64,000 bases of DNA from Manduca sexta (taxonomy: Eukaryota; Arthropoda; Insecta; Lepidoptera; Sphingidae): assembly GCF_014839805.1 (NCBI RefSeq), contig NC_051126.1:11540609-11604608 (forward strand). Reading direction: 5' to 3'. The notes under the pieces were generated by a model. The model saw only the letters and a list, made by a program, of their open reading frames with translations. It ran no database searches and was not told the DNA's origin. A program made the position numbers and the translations under genes. The first letter of the stretch is position 1, and each line of letters starts with the position of its first letter. Shown in pieces: positions 1-12,960 of this stretch.

Positions 1-304
1 ATCACAGTTCGTACGGCTCACGAGCCCTCGTAAACCGTCCACGGTCATTATGATCACAGCTGCTTTCGCAACATAAAATGGCGAAATTAAAACCTATAAA
101 ATATCGAGGGAGGACATGATTTATAGCATGCGTTTGTATAGACGGTACAATTTGTCTGCTATCGCTCGTAAATCTGTGCGAAAATTTAATTTCAATATTT
201 AGATAAATGGCCGCAATTAAAAAATATACGGTCTCGCCTTTTTCGATTGGGAGTTGAATTAACTTTTTAATATTTTTTTTTATGTTTTACGTGGAAACTC
301 TGAG

Positions 305-484
305 ATGAAATACTATATCACGGTTGCTAGAGACCGTGCACAATGGAAATTGTTAGAGGCATTGTCCAAGAGGCACACTGAACTTAGAAATATGAAATTA
401 TCTAAAATTATATATAACGAGCAAGGCAACGTGGTCAGTCGTGCAAAAAAAAGAAGAAAGAAAAAGGGCGCGAAACTGAACTAA
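305..484 (+). pseudogene. Small ORF, probable transposon remnant
   Basis: This 59-codon frame starts MKYYITVARDRAQWKLLEAL and ends in a very basic tail (AKKRRKKKGAKLN). A decayed copy of the same words (VARDRE, KLLET) lies at about 736-785 on the same strand, so it is a repeated sequence rather than a unique gene. VARDRxxWK resembles the end of some LINE polyproteins; the family is not identified. Confidence 0.35.
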
Positions 485-3042
485 CTGGCCAGCGGACCAC
501 TGCATTGGCGATACCTACACTTTTGCTTACATTTTGCTCGGGATCGGACGGACGTTTACAACCGTTGCATTTCGCTATCTATATTTTTATGTTCTTGCTC
601 TTTTGCTTATATAAACTAATATGATTAAAATTGTTGTCTTTTAGTATGTAAGTTAAGTTTTTATTATAAATACTATTTTAGTTTTGAGATGATTGTCAAA
701 CAAATAAATGTTAAAGACGCTAAATATAAATTATTCACAGTTGCTAGAGACCGAGAACGATAAAAATTGTTAGAAACACGCTGAACTTAATCATATCTTG
801 TAATTTAGTAAGTAACACAAAAACAAAAGAGAAAGCAGTTCAGAATAGAAGGCTTATTATTATTTTTTAATATATTGCGAATATTTGTATACCAGTAAAT
901 ATTTTATGATACTTTTATCTATTACCGTAATAGACAAAGACTTACCTTCCGGGTTAACCTGTCCTATTTATGCTGAAGATAAGTCTTAGATAGTAGTAGT
1001 GGCGAAGCATCCATACAAACCGATACCTACCGGCTTCCCTTATAGGTAAGGGAAGCCGGTAGACTAAGGCAATTGTTTTTGCCTCGAATTACCTTTTGGA
1101 AAATTTCACCATTCGCCACTTGATAGTAGGTACTTTGAAAAATATAATTCAAATCAAGCACTTTTCACCTGTAAACAAAACTAGATACAAACTTTAAAAT
1201 TAAACTATTTTTCGGATTTTATCGCGGTTTTAATATTTGAGTTTTCTGCCGACGTTTCGAAGACTGCAGCTTCGTGTATTCGGGGGAAACAGACTAGATA
1301 AAAACTGTTTGAAGTAAATTCCATTCATATTTACCAAAATATACAATCAAAGCCGATAATCTAACTAGACTGTTGCATTTCGACCTGAGACTTGATATTC
1401 CATATTTTAATTCAGTTTTAGCTACTACCGGGACTTCTCAAGACGCTGTGAGTAAATATTCCGTTTATGTTTTCACTGAATAGCTATGAGAGGAATTAAG
1501 TGGTCCTTCTAAGTGCTGTTTTGCCTCAAACTATTTCCTTTACTCGCTAAAGCCGGTAATACACGTTGGCCGAGATTTGCCAAATTAAGGCCAACATAAA
1601 CATACAGAGAGCATAGCCTTGCCTTGCCAATTGCCTAGTTGGCCGAGTTAAAGCCCGCCCGCTTGCATTGGATTTCTTCAAGCCAAACATCTAGGTAGCT
1701 CTCACCTTGAAACAATTTGCGTACGTTTGCTTTAGTCAAGTTTGACCAACATGTATACCCAGCATGAGAACCTTTCCAAAAGCCCCAGCGTTTAACTATA
1801 GAAAATGGACAGAAAAGCCACAAAAAAAGAAGAATTTGTGGCTATTCATCTGATTAATAACATTATTTACTCCGGCGCCAATACATAATATTGGTTATAA
1901 GCCTACACTTTTGAATATAGTTGCGCTTAAATATATTCATGAAATTTGCATCGAAATGCGTTTAATCGTTTTTACATCATCACGTAAAATTAAGAGACGA
2001 CTATATTTTTATATTACTGGCGACCTGCCCCGGCTTTGCATAATAACTTTTATTATTCTTTCATACGAATCATTTTCTTATTGCCTTAGTAGGCAAACGA
2101 GAAAGCGGTCCACCTGATGGTAAACAGCATCCGCTGACCATAGACTACAGCAATGCTAGAAGCTCAGCCAAGCCGTGCCTACCAGGAAGCATTATTACTA
2201 AACATATTAATATTTGTATACATCGTATTAGTTATATCTACTGTTATATTTGCTTACCGCTACAGATTTTTTGATGCACCTACCTTGTTTATCGCTGCTC
2301 TACCCTAAGGTTAACTGAGAGAGAATGCGTATGGCATTAAGTCAGTCTATGTACAATTTTTGTTGTATGTGAAGTGCAAATAAATAAATAAACATTAGTA
2401 AATGACACATATAAACCTTGAATCACTCCGTCCGTCGGTGAAATATGTACGGAAATTTATTAGGTAGTTTTTGAGTTTATAGTGTTCAGACAGACTCGGC
2501 GGGGAGACTTTGTTTTATAATGTAAAATGAAATGAATTAATTTATTTAAATCTATAATATAGCAAACATTATTAAGATTCAATAAAATGTTTACTCTACC
2601 ACCAGTTCGGTAAACAGTTTCCGCTAGAGAAGAACAGACAAGATACTCGTAGTGTTGCTCTTTTCAAAATATTCAAAGGTATAAAGTAGGTAAAGAATGT
2701 AATAAAAAATAGTAACATGTTGTTTTCTATTTAGTTTAGCTCATTGATTTACTTGAAAAATAAAAAAACGTTCAATCCCCATACGATTATTTATTATACA
2801 ACCCTCTATGGAATCATGAAATAATTAAATGTTATAAGAATCTCTCCGATATATAAGAAACCTATAATTTTATTTCTTTATTCACTAACTACAGCTCGCA
2901 GTTCCGCTCGTGAAAATCTGCACTGATATAAAAAGCCTATAGCAAGATTAATGTAGCCTCTTATTAGTAAAAGAATTTTCGGAATAGTAACAATAACTCC
3001 AAACCCTTATACAAACAATCCTTTTACCTTTAGATATAAATA
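485..3042. other. Non-coding region, no host gene seen
   Basis: AT-rich sequence. I see repeat scraps: a GACGTTTCGAAGACTGCAGC element near 1250, a CACCAGTTCGG..TTGCTCTTTTC fragment near 2600 also present near 27060, and a tail repeat near 2330. There is no convincing exon. Confidence 0.6.
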
Positions 3043-3274
3043 CTAGCTTTTGCTCGCGGCTTCGCCCGCGTGAAGGAGTTTTCCTGGATAATTTTTTTCC
3101 GACTTTGTTGATATGTATCGTTATATTATGACCAAATTCCACAAAATCATTATAAATTGTAGCCTATGTGTTATTCTGATATATAACCAATAGTACTATA
3201 AAGTTTCATTCAAATCTGTATAGTAGTTTTTTCGTGAAGAGGCACAAACATTCACATTTATAATATTAGTAGGA
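3043..3274 (-). mobile_element. Non-autonomous Helitron, complete
   Basis: On the minus strand it starts TCCTACTAATATTATAAATG and ends with the hairpin CGCGGGCGAAGCCGCG, a short spacer and CTAG. These are the 5' TC and 3' hairpin-CTRR ends of Helitrons; no protein is encoded. Its 5' edge directly abuts the target duplication of a SINE. Confidence 0.85.
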
Positions 3275-3275
3275 T

Positions 3276-3560
3276 ACATTTAACATGATTGGTGGCGTAG
3301 TTGTATTGCACGTCCGGTACAATAGCGCTCTGAGGTCCTGGGTTCGAATCCCGGGTCGGGCAAAGTGATATTTGGGTTTTTCTGCTCAGTATCAGCCCGG
3401 AGTCTGAAATTTGTGCCCGATATGGCGATAGGCTCGCCCCCTATCACATTATGGGACGGAACATACTTGGCGAAAAGTGGGTGCCCTAGTTGCGCCTCTG
3501 CATACCCCTTCGGGGATAAAATGCGTGATGTTATGTATGTTATGTATGTACATTTAACAT
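3276..3560 (+). mobile_element. SINE-A, full copy with 11-bp target duplication
   Basis: The tRNA-derived head has an A box (TGGCGTAGTTGT) and B box (GGTTCGAATCC), then a body ending in a TATG-rich tail. ACATTTAACAT flanks it at 3276-3286 and 3550-3560. The family recurs many times in this window. A small frame inside it is not a gene. Confidence 0.85.
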
Positions 3561-4195
3561 AGATTTAGTATCATAATGAAAAAGGAAACATATGAACCAA
3601 GCAATACGAACTATATTTATAAGAACGAAGGTGCCAACATCACGAGCTTACAGACTCGTTAACTAATTAAATATATGTTTATAATATACGAACGCGATAC
3701 CATTAAAATATGCATCCAATTACCATGTCACACCCGGCTGAATGTTATTTCATTATACTAATGGTGTTATAGTTGTATTTAAACACGTACAGCCTGGAAC
3801 TGATCGATATTTATATTGTAAAATCAAAGGATACGTGGAAAGCACGCGTTCGCTTTTTGTATGGGCGCTGGTTCTTTATTTCGAACAAATTCCAACCAAC
3901 TTCCAATAAACAATTTTTTACGTTTTTACTTTTTTGGGAGTGCGTTCCAATGTTGCAACATTTATTTTATAAAAGCGTTTATTTTAAGTAAAATAACATT
4001 AACAAAATAAAAATGGAGGTCTTTAAATTGAAATTATTAATTTCAATAAGGACGTTTTAAGAGTTTTACCAAAAATATATAAATCATTTTGGTCTAGATT
4101 TTTGTCGAATAAAAAACCGTTTTCTGACGTCTCCTTTAGGGGATTGATGTCTACCTACAAGTAACTTTAGATAAGTATAATAATTATTAAAACAC

Positions 4196-4412
4196 ACACT
4201 TCACGCCTATACGCCCAACGAGGTAGGCAGATATGCAATTATGGCACCCGCTTTTCGCCTTTTGCGTTGTCCCATAATGTCATAGGGGGATATCGCCTTA
4301 TTAGGCGCAAATTCTAAATTCCGGAATTTCTACCATTTCGGACTTAACCCGGAATTCGAACTACAGAGCAGTGGTCGTAACGCACACCAGAACACGAGTA
4401 CGCTACCAGGGC
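4196..4412 (-). mobile_element. SINE-A, diverged copy
   Basis: Reverse-oriented relative of the 3.3-kb SINE: ACCCGGAATTCGAACTAC is the decayed B box, and CACTTCACGCCT..GCACCCGCTTTTCGCC the body. No flanking duplication was seen. Confidence 0.7.
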
Positions 4413-4439
4413 TACATATTATAAAAGTCCTCCGCCGCG

Positions 4440-4605
4440 TGTGTCTTTCTGAACGCGATAAACTCAAAAACTATTACTAATTTGATATCAAAATAGTTTC
4501 AGACCCTGGGAAGACTGTAAGCTTTTCATCCCGGGAAATATATAGCGGGCCTTTTATCCTGTAAAATTACTTTTACGTGGGCGAAGCCGCGACCAAAAGA
4601 TAATA
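4440..4605 (+). mobile_element. Helitron 3' portion, decayed end
   Basis: It contains AACGCGATAAACTCAAAAAC and CCCGGGAAATATATAGCGGG words shared with the Helitron at 58.9 kb, then GGGCGAAGCCGCGACCAAAAGATA, in which CTAG has changed to AGAT. Confidence 0.55.
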
Positions 4606-5192
4606 TTATATAATACGATCAACACAGCTCATAAAGACGTAAAATACCCGCAATTCGCCAAGCTTTTAACAGTAAATATCCTTAAAAATGCAAATAAATC
4701 CCGCCACAAACTCCTTTACTTAAACAAACCCTTTGAAGTGAAGATATTCACCAACAAAAATGTTACCCTTAGCATCCATTGGACGACGCCATTACCGAAA
4801 TAAGCGGTTTGCGTCCAAATTGCTAATTTTACTAAGTGAAACTTAAGCCGCACTAAGCTAGGCATTTCCACAGAAAGCCCTGAGTGGTTGGCTTTCACGA
4901 ACATTTTTGTTTAGTTTTGAGTGCGTTGGGTTATTGGATTTGGTTTCTGAATCAATTCTATGTGTTTAGATTTTAGCCTATTTGGATTTTATTATGTCAT
5001 TTAACTTGTATCTACGGCAAGTCAGTATTGTTCAAAGCCTTATATTAAACAGACGTGTTGCGATAAATCGGTGTTATATGTATACTTATCAATAGACATC
5101 AAGCGCATCTACATACATATAATGCGCAGTGATGACCCCGACGTGATCTTTACTTACTAGAAACATACATTATAAATCATTGCATTAGACTG

Positions 5193-5432
5193 CCTCGGAG
5201 GCGTAGTTGTATTACGGTACGGCTGCAGAAGTGTAGTCTTAGGTTCGATTCCCGGGTTGGGTAAAGTGATATTGGGTTTTTCAACTCAGTATCAGCACGG
5301 TGTCTGGAATTTGCGCCTGATATGGAGATAGGATAGTCCCCAATCACATCATGGGACGGAACTCACTTTGCAGAAAGTCAGGGCCCTGGTTGCACCTCGG
5401 CATATCTTCGGGGATTAATGCGTGATGTGTGT
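5193..5432 (+). mobile_element. SINE-A copy
   Basis: The A-box-like GGCGTAGTTGTATTACGG and B-box-like GGTTCGATTCCCGGG are followed by the shared body down to ATTAATGCGTGATG. Confidence 0.8.
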
Positions 5433-5959
5433 TTGTAAATTACTTTTTATCCCGGATATAGTGAGATTTTCCAGAAACAAGATCACATGAGTGGAAAGAC
5501 GAGCAAAACCTGATAACTTTTTTCTAACTTCTGCCGCGACGCATTACTTTAATATCCTAAGGTCATTTATTTATAGTAAAGTTAGTATATTCACAGGTCG
5601 CCTGTATGTTACTGCGTTATTATGAAAATATTCACAGACATTTGAATAAATATGAGAAACTTAATGTCGCCGGCGAGTCTATTAAAAATTCATAGTTTAT
5701 GTAAAAGCATGATGAAGCGACCATGTATTTTAACTAATATTAAAATATATCGCCCCTTTATATGACATGTTTGCCTTTGTGTAACTCTAAAGTAAAATAA
5801 TAAAACTAAATAATAGTAAACATTTTCATCTAACGGTCCGTTCACGCTTACCACAATGTTTATAACATTATTTTTTTTACTAATTAATTCATACAACACA
5901 ATATGACAACTATGTCCAATCAAATGCGTAATGTTGACTATTAAGTATAAACTGATTTC

Positions 5960-6180
5960 GGGAACGCAAAATGACCCCTCTACACATGATCGTAAGTGAA
6001 GTGGGGTTCAACAGGCGATTACGCCTCGACAGTATTATGCCGGCCTCTTGGAACCAGACATACACAGGCTGATCTCGAAACGCGACACACTCACGTGAGA
6101 CACTATGGCAGGTTTTAACATGTGTACGGTGGTCGCTATCCGGGCGGATATAAATTATATCCTACCACCAACATAACCGC
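5960..6180 (+). repeat. Repeat C copy
   Basis: This interspersed element of about 210 bp is defined by AAGTGGAGTGGGGTC-like, CACAATTATGCCGGCCTG-like and GGCGGATATAAA..ATATCCTACCACCA words. The copy is diverged at its left end and has no coding potential. Repeat C is the commonest element in the window, and its origin is not identified. Confidence 0.75.
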
Positions 6181-8194
6181 AATAGTGAACAAAGCTGTTA
6201 TTAAAATAAACATCATCAACTGAAACCTTTGATACTTCTAAAACTAACCTTATCAAGCCTATATTGGAGTCTAGATTAGTATTCGCCTATGTAACAACGA
6301 GCAGGTTTACGTAAAAGCAAGTTATCAGACTGCCGTGCAAGTTGGCCGCGCTTGGACACCGGCTGGCGGCGCGCTCGTTCCAACTTTCACTACATGCTAT
6401 TGTTAGTTATAATATATTACCTATATGCATGGTTGTTTAGGTAACTAATCACACTTCCTACTCTAGTAAGTAATATAATTATTGTGTAGGTTTGGAAGGT
6501 ATTCTGATGTTTGTTTAGAAGTTATTTGCAAGTTAATTTAACACTATTTTTGTTTTATGCTAAAGTATAACTCGTACGTAAGTAGACATCATTTTTGGTT
6601 GATGATTAGGCGTGTGCACATTACCTATGTAATCCATAAAGACCTGATTTCGGTCTCCTAGTCAGGCAAATAATTTTAGGTTGATTTTTCAATCGCAAAA
6701 CACTCGAAATTGTGACACTTATCTGTGTTATTGTTATTGGATCATAACTCCAAAAGTATTATAAAACAAAGTTCCCCCGCCCCGTCTGTCTGAATGCGAT
6801 AAACTCGAAAATTACCGAAAGGATTTTCAGACGATTTTACTAATGGAAGGACTGATTCAAGTGGAAACTTCAAGTGTATCATTAATGTTTTATACTACAG
6901 AAAAATCTTTAGCTCTGAATGCTCTGCTATCTATCCAAAAAAGGGACGGGTCGCCAGTATTATTATATTGGTAGAATAAAAAATATTGTTGTGAGGGTAA
7001 GTATGTGACACTCTATTGCTTTAAAAACACTGAACGATTGACAGACCGAGAATGTTCGTTGATAGTCGTATCAATCGGTTGGTTGGTGAAATATTTGTAA
7101 AATTATTTCTGTAGCCAGTAATAGTTCTTTTAATTTTAATCATTGTCGCTTCAGTTTCTAACATTATGTACGAATCTGTTATCTGTAAGTTTACGTACAA
7201 TAGGGTATTGGACTTATTTTTTTTTTTAATATCTTTTATAAAATATGTACACCGTGTAAATCCTAAAACAGAAGAAAGCATTGAAATCTGATGAAAAATT
7301 TACATGTTATAAGCCATTGAAATTTAATAGTAGGGGTGACTGTGAAAAAACAGAAAAGAGACGAAATACTAGCATGTGACGTCAGTGGGCATTACTATGC
7401 GTGCGAAAGAAAGAGATGAAGCGATATTCCCACTCCACGCCCACTCCTGCACGTGGCAATATTTGAAATTTGAATTACTGCCTTGTTTCTTATCGAATTT
7501 TAATGCTATTTTCACAGAAGGATTTCTTTTTAGTCCTAATACAAAATCAAACATTGTCAAACGCCCTATTGTAAATCGCTATTCAACAACATAATTATGG
7601 AAAATAGCTGTTCAGTTATACGTTGCCCATAAAGTAATCGGTCTTGATATTGTTTGAGCCTCAAGTTCCAAGTAGGCCACGTAAGTTCCGATACGACACG
7701 AAACCTCTAAACACATTGACAAACTTGATACTTCTCGATAGTTAGAGGTACTATCTTCTACCCGTTGGGATTGGCAACTTAGTTATAACCAATTCCTGAA
7801 TGTGATTACAATAACAAATATTGACTGTGTGTATATAATAAACTTATTTGATACTGAAAATTATATAGTGAAAGAAATTTTTCGGGATAAAAGTCCCGTT
7901 TTTTTCAGGGATATAAAGTAGCCTTCCTAGGGTTCCAAACTAGCCTCGTATGTCTGGAAAGCTGGTGTGGTTAAACTGTTTTTAGTTATAAGTTAGAACG
8001 CTCTATTTAGGCATTTTAATACAACTGTAAATATAACTAGTTTGCTTACTTCTGTGTCGATTTTATTATTGACTATTCAGTGTTCACTTAAATAATTGTA
8101 TAAGAAATAGTGTTACCTTATTAAATCAATTATCGTGATATAAGAAATCGGGTTTTTGACAATAATTTTATATACTTGAACATAGCTTTGACAA

Positions 8195-8290
8195 GCAAAA
8201 GGCAAGAGACAGTCATGTAATCATCTCTCATCAGTCGACATTCTATCGGACCCTACTCTACTTACCATCAGGCGCAGTGGGGTCAATAAT
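8195..8290 (-). repeat. Repeat C, fragment
   Basis: TAATCATCTCTCATCAGTCGACATTC and ACTTACCATCAGGCGCAGTG match the left third of repeat C in reverse. Confidence 0.65.
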
Positions 8291-8638
8291 AAAAAAAACT
8301 ATTGTTTTATTAATAAAACAAACGCTTATGAATAATAAAGGTATGGTAGATGACTTATTGATAAAAATATTAAGCTAAGCCTGCAAGTAAATAAGATTTT
8401 GAAAGCCGTTTGACCTAAGTCATAGAATGACTACACTCATCGTAGACCTCTTTTAGATGAATTAGGACATCCGATGTATGCAGCATCACGCAATCGAGTT
8501 TGTGCACGGGTGATCCGATAGTCAGTTTTCATAAACCGGGTCGCGTATAACCCCGATTTATGGAAGGAAGTGTCTCAAATATTGATTTTATGAGGAATTA
8601 AGTTGAGCATGTTTTGTATTTCGATCATAAATAAAAAA

Positions 8639-8890
8639 AAACACTCATCACGCGTATGTCCCCGAAAGGCTAGGCAGAGGTACAATAAGGGCATCTAATT
8701 TTCGCCATGACTTGGGAGCAAGCCTGTGGTAATATTGGGTACAAATTCCAGACCCTGAGATTACTAAGCAAAAAATATCAATATCACTGTCCGGACCAGA
8801 ATTTGAAGCTGGCACCTCAGAGTGGTGGCAAATAACGATTATAAATAATTTATCATAGACTGATTCATAATCAGTCTTTAATTCGCGTTC
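8639..8890 (-). mobile_element. SINE-A, diverged copy
   Basis: The body words (CCCCGAAAGGCTAGGCAGAGG, ACAAATTCCAGACCCTGAG, TGGCACCTCAGAG) are recognisable in reverse, while the tRNA head is decayed. The 83-codon frame across it is incidental. Confidence 0.6.
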
Positions 8891-9369
8891 ATTGATCAAG
8901 TGGTGATCTATACTTATCCGTTGTGAAGTGGGAAGTACCGAGCTTCAAAGGGAAACGCTTTGTGTGGTTAATTAAAATTCCTTTATATTGTGAATACTTT
9001 CTATGAAAAATAATCAGATTTTCAGCCTAACACATGCCTGTTAACAATGGGTACATTGTAAAAACGGAACCTGAATCTTAATGTTAGTTTCTAACAGGTT
9101 AAGATTTTAGTACAAATATGCGAAACAAATATCAGAGCTATCAATATACAAAATTGCTGTATCTCGAAACCTTGGATTTACCGTTCAATGAAAAGTCACG
9201 TCCGTACGACGCGTGTTTCACACAAGTTGGGCTTATTTACTGTTAGAGAACAAGGAACTACGTCGGTTTTGTTATGTATTGTAAATCACTTTGGTCAGAT
9301 TCATATGTTTTAAAATATGAGGGGAAAACGTGCTGGACATTTGGGCCTCTAAAACCTACACTCCTATAA

Positions 9370-9565
9370 AACGCAAAATGATAAGCGAAATAGGGTTCAG
9401 ACAGAACTGGATCCTAACTATAGATGATCCCTCGCAAGTATTCATAATTATGGCGACCTGTTGAAACCCCGCCGTACTTACGTGGGTCACAATGACGGGT
9501 TTTTACACTTTGTGTACAGGAGTCGCTATCGCGGCGGATATAATATATATCCTACCACCAGTATC
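9370..9565 (+). repeat. Repeat C copy
   Basis: It is recognised by TAAGCGAAATAGGGTTC, TTACACTTTGTGTACAGGAG and GGCGGATATAATATATATCC; the middle is diverged. Confidence 0.65.
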
Positions 9566-9917
9566 ACATATTGCCAGGGTTCTGTAATACATTAGTACTA
9601 TGCTGCTAGAACCGGCCCTTCTACTACTTGATGACTGTCTACTTCAACAAAATGTGAGGCAACTATAAAATTTCCACTTACAATAAACCGAAGTATGTTC
9701 TGCATCGGTTATTCAACCTTAAAAAATGTCTGCAAAATGTTATTTTACTATAAAAATAATCAAAAGCCAGACCTGAATATTTCACCTATCCCCAGAAATT
9801 GCAGATTATCCCCCCTCGCCAGGTCAGGCTATTTTCAATCTACGTCTTATTTAATTTCGGCGGGACGGATTTTGTTGGGTTAAGGCGTAAATAACCATGG
9901 ATGATCCCGCAACGTGA

Positions 9918-10223
9918 TTAAATTGATACCTTACCTACGACATTCTCATTTCGCTGGGATTCCACATTAATTTTCTTTGCCCATACGAGCTCTCGATTTG
10001 TAAAATTTACGAGTGTAGAAAATGTAATTTCTACGTTGAACGGAACGTCCCTTGATATAATGCTCGGCGAAATGACGCGGACGACTGCACCCCCGTAGTT
10101 TCCTACGCGTCTGCCTAGACATAACGTCGCTGTGGGGTTGATATTAATTATAGCTTCAATAATATCTTCAACAAACGCTAAAGTTTTATAGCAAGAAAAT
10201 AATAAGTGCTCTGGGAATTCTTT
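9918..10223 (-). other. Unexplained open frame of 101 codons without start Met
   Basis: This stop-to-stop frame lies in a patch that is more GC-rich than its surroundings. It includes ATLCLGRRVGNYGGAVVRVI, SPSIISRDVPFNVEITFSTL and NRELVWAKKINVESQ, followed by a GTAAGG that could be a donor. The composition looks protein-like, but I do not recognise a family, and an open frame of this length is expected a few times by chance in such a window. It could be an exon of another gene or an old mobile-element fragment. Confidence 0.25.
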
Positions 10224-10954
10224 TTAATAACAATAACAGTATCAGGTTTATAAACTTCAGACATGAGACAATTAGTTCCTATTGTTATTCGACACTGTGA
10301 TTATGAATTTTCATAAATAGATGTAGGCCGTGCTTTTGATGTGAATAAACGTCAAACATTAAACTGATGGTTTAAGAAACTACTTGCCAGTATTCCGTTA
10401 CGAATATATTATAATATATAGCTATATGTATATATAGCTTTGTCTCTTACTAGTCCTTTCTTACAAGAGTGGTCTCAGTCAGTCAGTATGTTTAAAACAA
10501 ACAGACACGCCAAGACAATCCGTACTAATCTCGCGCAAAGGAAACCGTTTCCAGTTCGTATAATGTGGCTAGTTATTCGTTCGGGGAATTAAGTCGGGCC
10601 GATTTACTCGGAGCACATTCACCAATTTGAATCAACGCCAGATCAATATTCAGCGAAGCGACAAATCAGCACTTCGATATTGCCTCCATTTGGGGTACGC
10701 CTCAATATATGGAAAATGTGATTTTTCATTGCGCGCCCCGCGAGTGCGACATTCCTGACTGTACAATAATAATCGGTTTTGGTTGTCGATATCTGTGTAG
10801 ACGTGCGGGGAACCTTTCAGTAATGTGAAACTAATGTGCTGGTATTTTTGAACTGATTTTAATGTAATTCTTGGCTAGAATTTAGCAAGTTATTGTTGTT
10901 AAATATGTTCAAATGCTAATATTTTCTATATATAGTAGTCATCTACTGATATAC

Positions 10955-11195
10955 TGGCTCGGTGACGTAGTTGTATTACGGTGCACTAGAGTCCTGAGAT
11001 CTCCGGTTCAAACCCCGGGTCGGGCAAAGTGATAATAGGCTTTTCTATTCATTATCTGCCCGAAGTCATATGTGCCTGATATAGTCGCCTATCATATCAT
11101 GGGACGGAACGCACACGGCATACAAATAGGTGCACAAATTGCGCCTCGGCCTCCTGCTTCGGGGCTAAAAGGCATGAGTGTGTACGTATCTATTT
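10955..11195 (+). mobile_element. SINE-A copy
   Basis: GGTGACGTAGTTGTATTACG (A box) and CCGGTTCAAACCCCGGGTC (B box) start the copy, and the body ends GGGGCTAAAAGGCATGAGTG. Confidence 0.8.
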
Positions 11196-11674
11196 TAAAT
11201 TATAAAATTACTAAAGTTTAATAACACAAAAGATGTGTTTATTTATCCGAATCATAATGTATACGAATATCTCACAAAAGTAACTCTATCTGCATATTAA
11301 ACAACGGATACTCCCAATATAACACACTTACTATCCACCAGGCTAAACGGTTCATTTCAAACTCAATAATAATGTTAATTTAATACGTATTCAATAAGTC
11401 TTTTATCGCTATTATGGAAAGCGATTTTGTGCCATATATTAGACTAAATCTGACATATATGGATGTGACTTTTAGCCCTCACGACTGCACTCCGTAGATA
11501 GTGGGACTTAAGAGAAATGTTATAAATGTTAAATACTTTTATGGTAATAATTTATTTTTTCTCTTTAAACGTGAATATCGCGGATATGGAACAGAAAATA
11601 TTAAATCGATTTAATTTACTTTTGGGTAATGTTTTTTAAATAACATTGGCTTAAGTGTGTGTAAATAGTAGAAG

Positions 11675-12065
11675 CACTTTTTAACCGACTTCATAAAAAG
11701 GAGGAGGTTTACCATTAACTGTATGTGTTTTTTTTATGTTTGTTACCTGAGAACGTTTGACAGGATGAACCGATTTTGATGATTCTTTTTTTATTTGAAA
11801 GTTGGTGCCTCCCGTGTAGTCCTATATAAATTTCATTGTTGTTGGACCCTAGACTTCGGAGATACATCAGAAATCTCTTAAAATTATGTCAACTATGAAG
11901 TCGTCAACGTATACTGATTTTTACTAACATAAAAAAAAAAAACAAAAAAAAACTTTTTAACAAAGAAATACTATAACCGCCTTCAATTACCACTAAAAAC
12001 CAAAAAAGTAATTAAACGCTACCTATATACTGGTTACCAATTTTGAAGTCGGTACCTAATAAAAA
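11675..12065 (+). mobile_element. MITE-like element with ACCGACTTC ends
   Basis: It begins TTTTTAACCGACTTCATAAA and ends TTTTGAAGTCGGTACCTAAT, a short inverted repeat around non-coding AT-rich sequence. The left-end word also occurs at 16381. No coding frame was seen. Confidence 0.5.
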
Positions 12066-12655
12066 TTAAACATTGGTCATTAAAATTGCTAGTTAAGCTG
12101 GATATTATGAAAAAAAATCCGAAAACTTAATTTTCAAAAAACCGCTATATAATCCGTAAATTACTTTTGAAATCATTATGCAACATGTAATCAAAAGGAT
12201 GACATTAATACCTCATATATTTCTATCCTATATTCATATTTTCGACATATCGGACAAATTTCTACTACGACAGAATTAAGTCCAGGTACCTAGTCCCGCC
12301 TTTGTCATGTCCCACCGGATTACAGAGAAGGGTAAAATTAATATCTTGGTACAGTCGCACTCTCACGATATTAATAACCTTGAGGAATCAACGTTGCCGA
12401 ATTCCGAGCGCTTAGCCACTAAGATGGGCTCAAAGACGAGCCTTTTGAGTCCAGTTATATGAACTTCGATCATGTGGACGGAAGTTAAATTGTTTATGAT
12501 TTTAAAAACAAATATATGTTATATTAGTTGATCTATTGAAAGAAAAAAAATCGTAAAGGTGTGTTTAGGGCAAAAAATCAAACCCGCAATTAATCATTCG
12601 AAAGCACTCATTGTTAGCTACTTCTGGTGGATACAACGATTATAATTTAAATATG

Positions 12656-12730
12656 TCAAAAATAATCTATCGACAAAGTATCCTTAACATCCATCATATT
12701 AAGGATACTCTGTCAATAGATTATTTTTGA
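12656..12730. repeat. Near-perfect 32-bp inverted repeat
   Basis: Arms 12656-12687 and 12699-12730 match at 30 of 32 positions around an 11-base loop. It could fold into a long hairpin, or be a deletion remnant of an inverted-repeat transposon. No gene lies near it. Confidence 0.85.
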
Positions 12731-12734
12731 TCAT

Positions 12735-12960
12735 CATAACAATCCATCGTTGGCCGTTGGGGTCGAAAGGTTCTAGTGTGGAGGCCACGTACAGGGAAGC
12801 GAAATGTCGGGCGCCCGCCTACAAGGTGGACGGACGACCTGGCTAAGGTCGCAGGAAGTCGCTGGATGCAGGCCGCTTCCAACAGGTCGACGTGGAGATC
12901 CTTGGGGGAGGCCTATGTTCAGCAGTGGACTTCCTGTGGCTGAGATGATGATGATGAACA
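12735..12960 (+). mobile_element. LINE 3' end
   Basis: The decayed C-terminus of a retrotransposon polyprotein can be read (GRPPTRWTDDLAKVAGSRWM, AASNRSTWRSLGEAYVQQWT), followed by a (GAT)n tail. It is severely 5' truncated. Confidence 0.8.

Noticed and set aside
3287..3360. tRNA gene suggested by A and B boxes
   Set aside because: The same head recurs in many SINE copies with shared bodies and no tRNA fold with a proper anticodon stem.
10540..10790. Minus-strand frame with EAYPKWRQY resembling a cNBD end
   Set aside because: No splice context, no partner exons, and every cNBD end of the gene is already placed.
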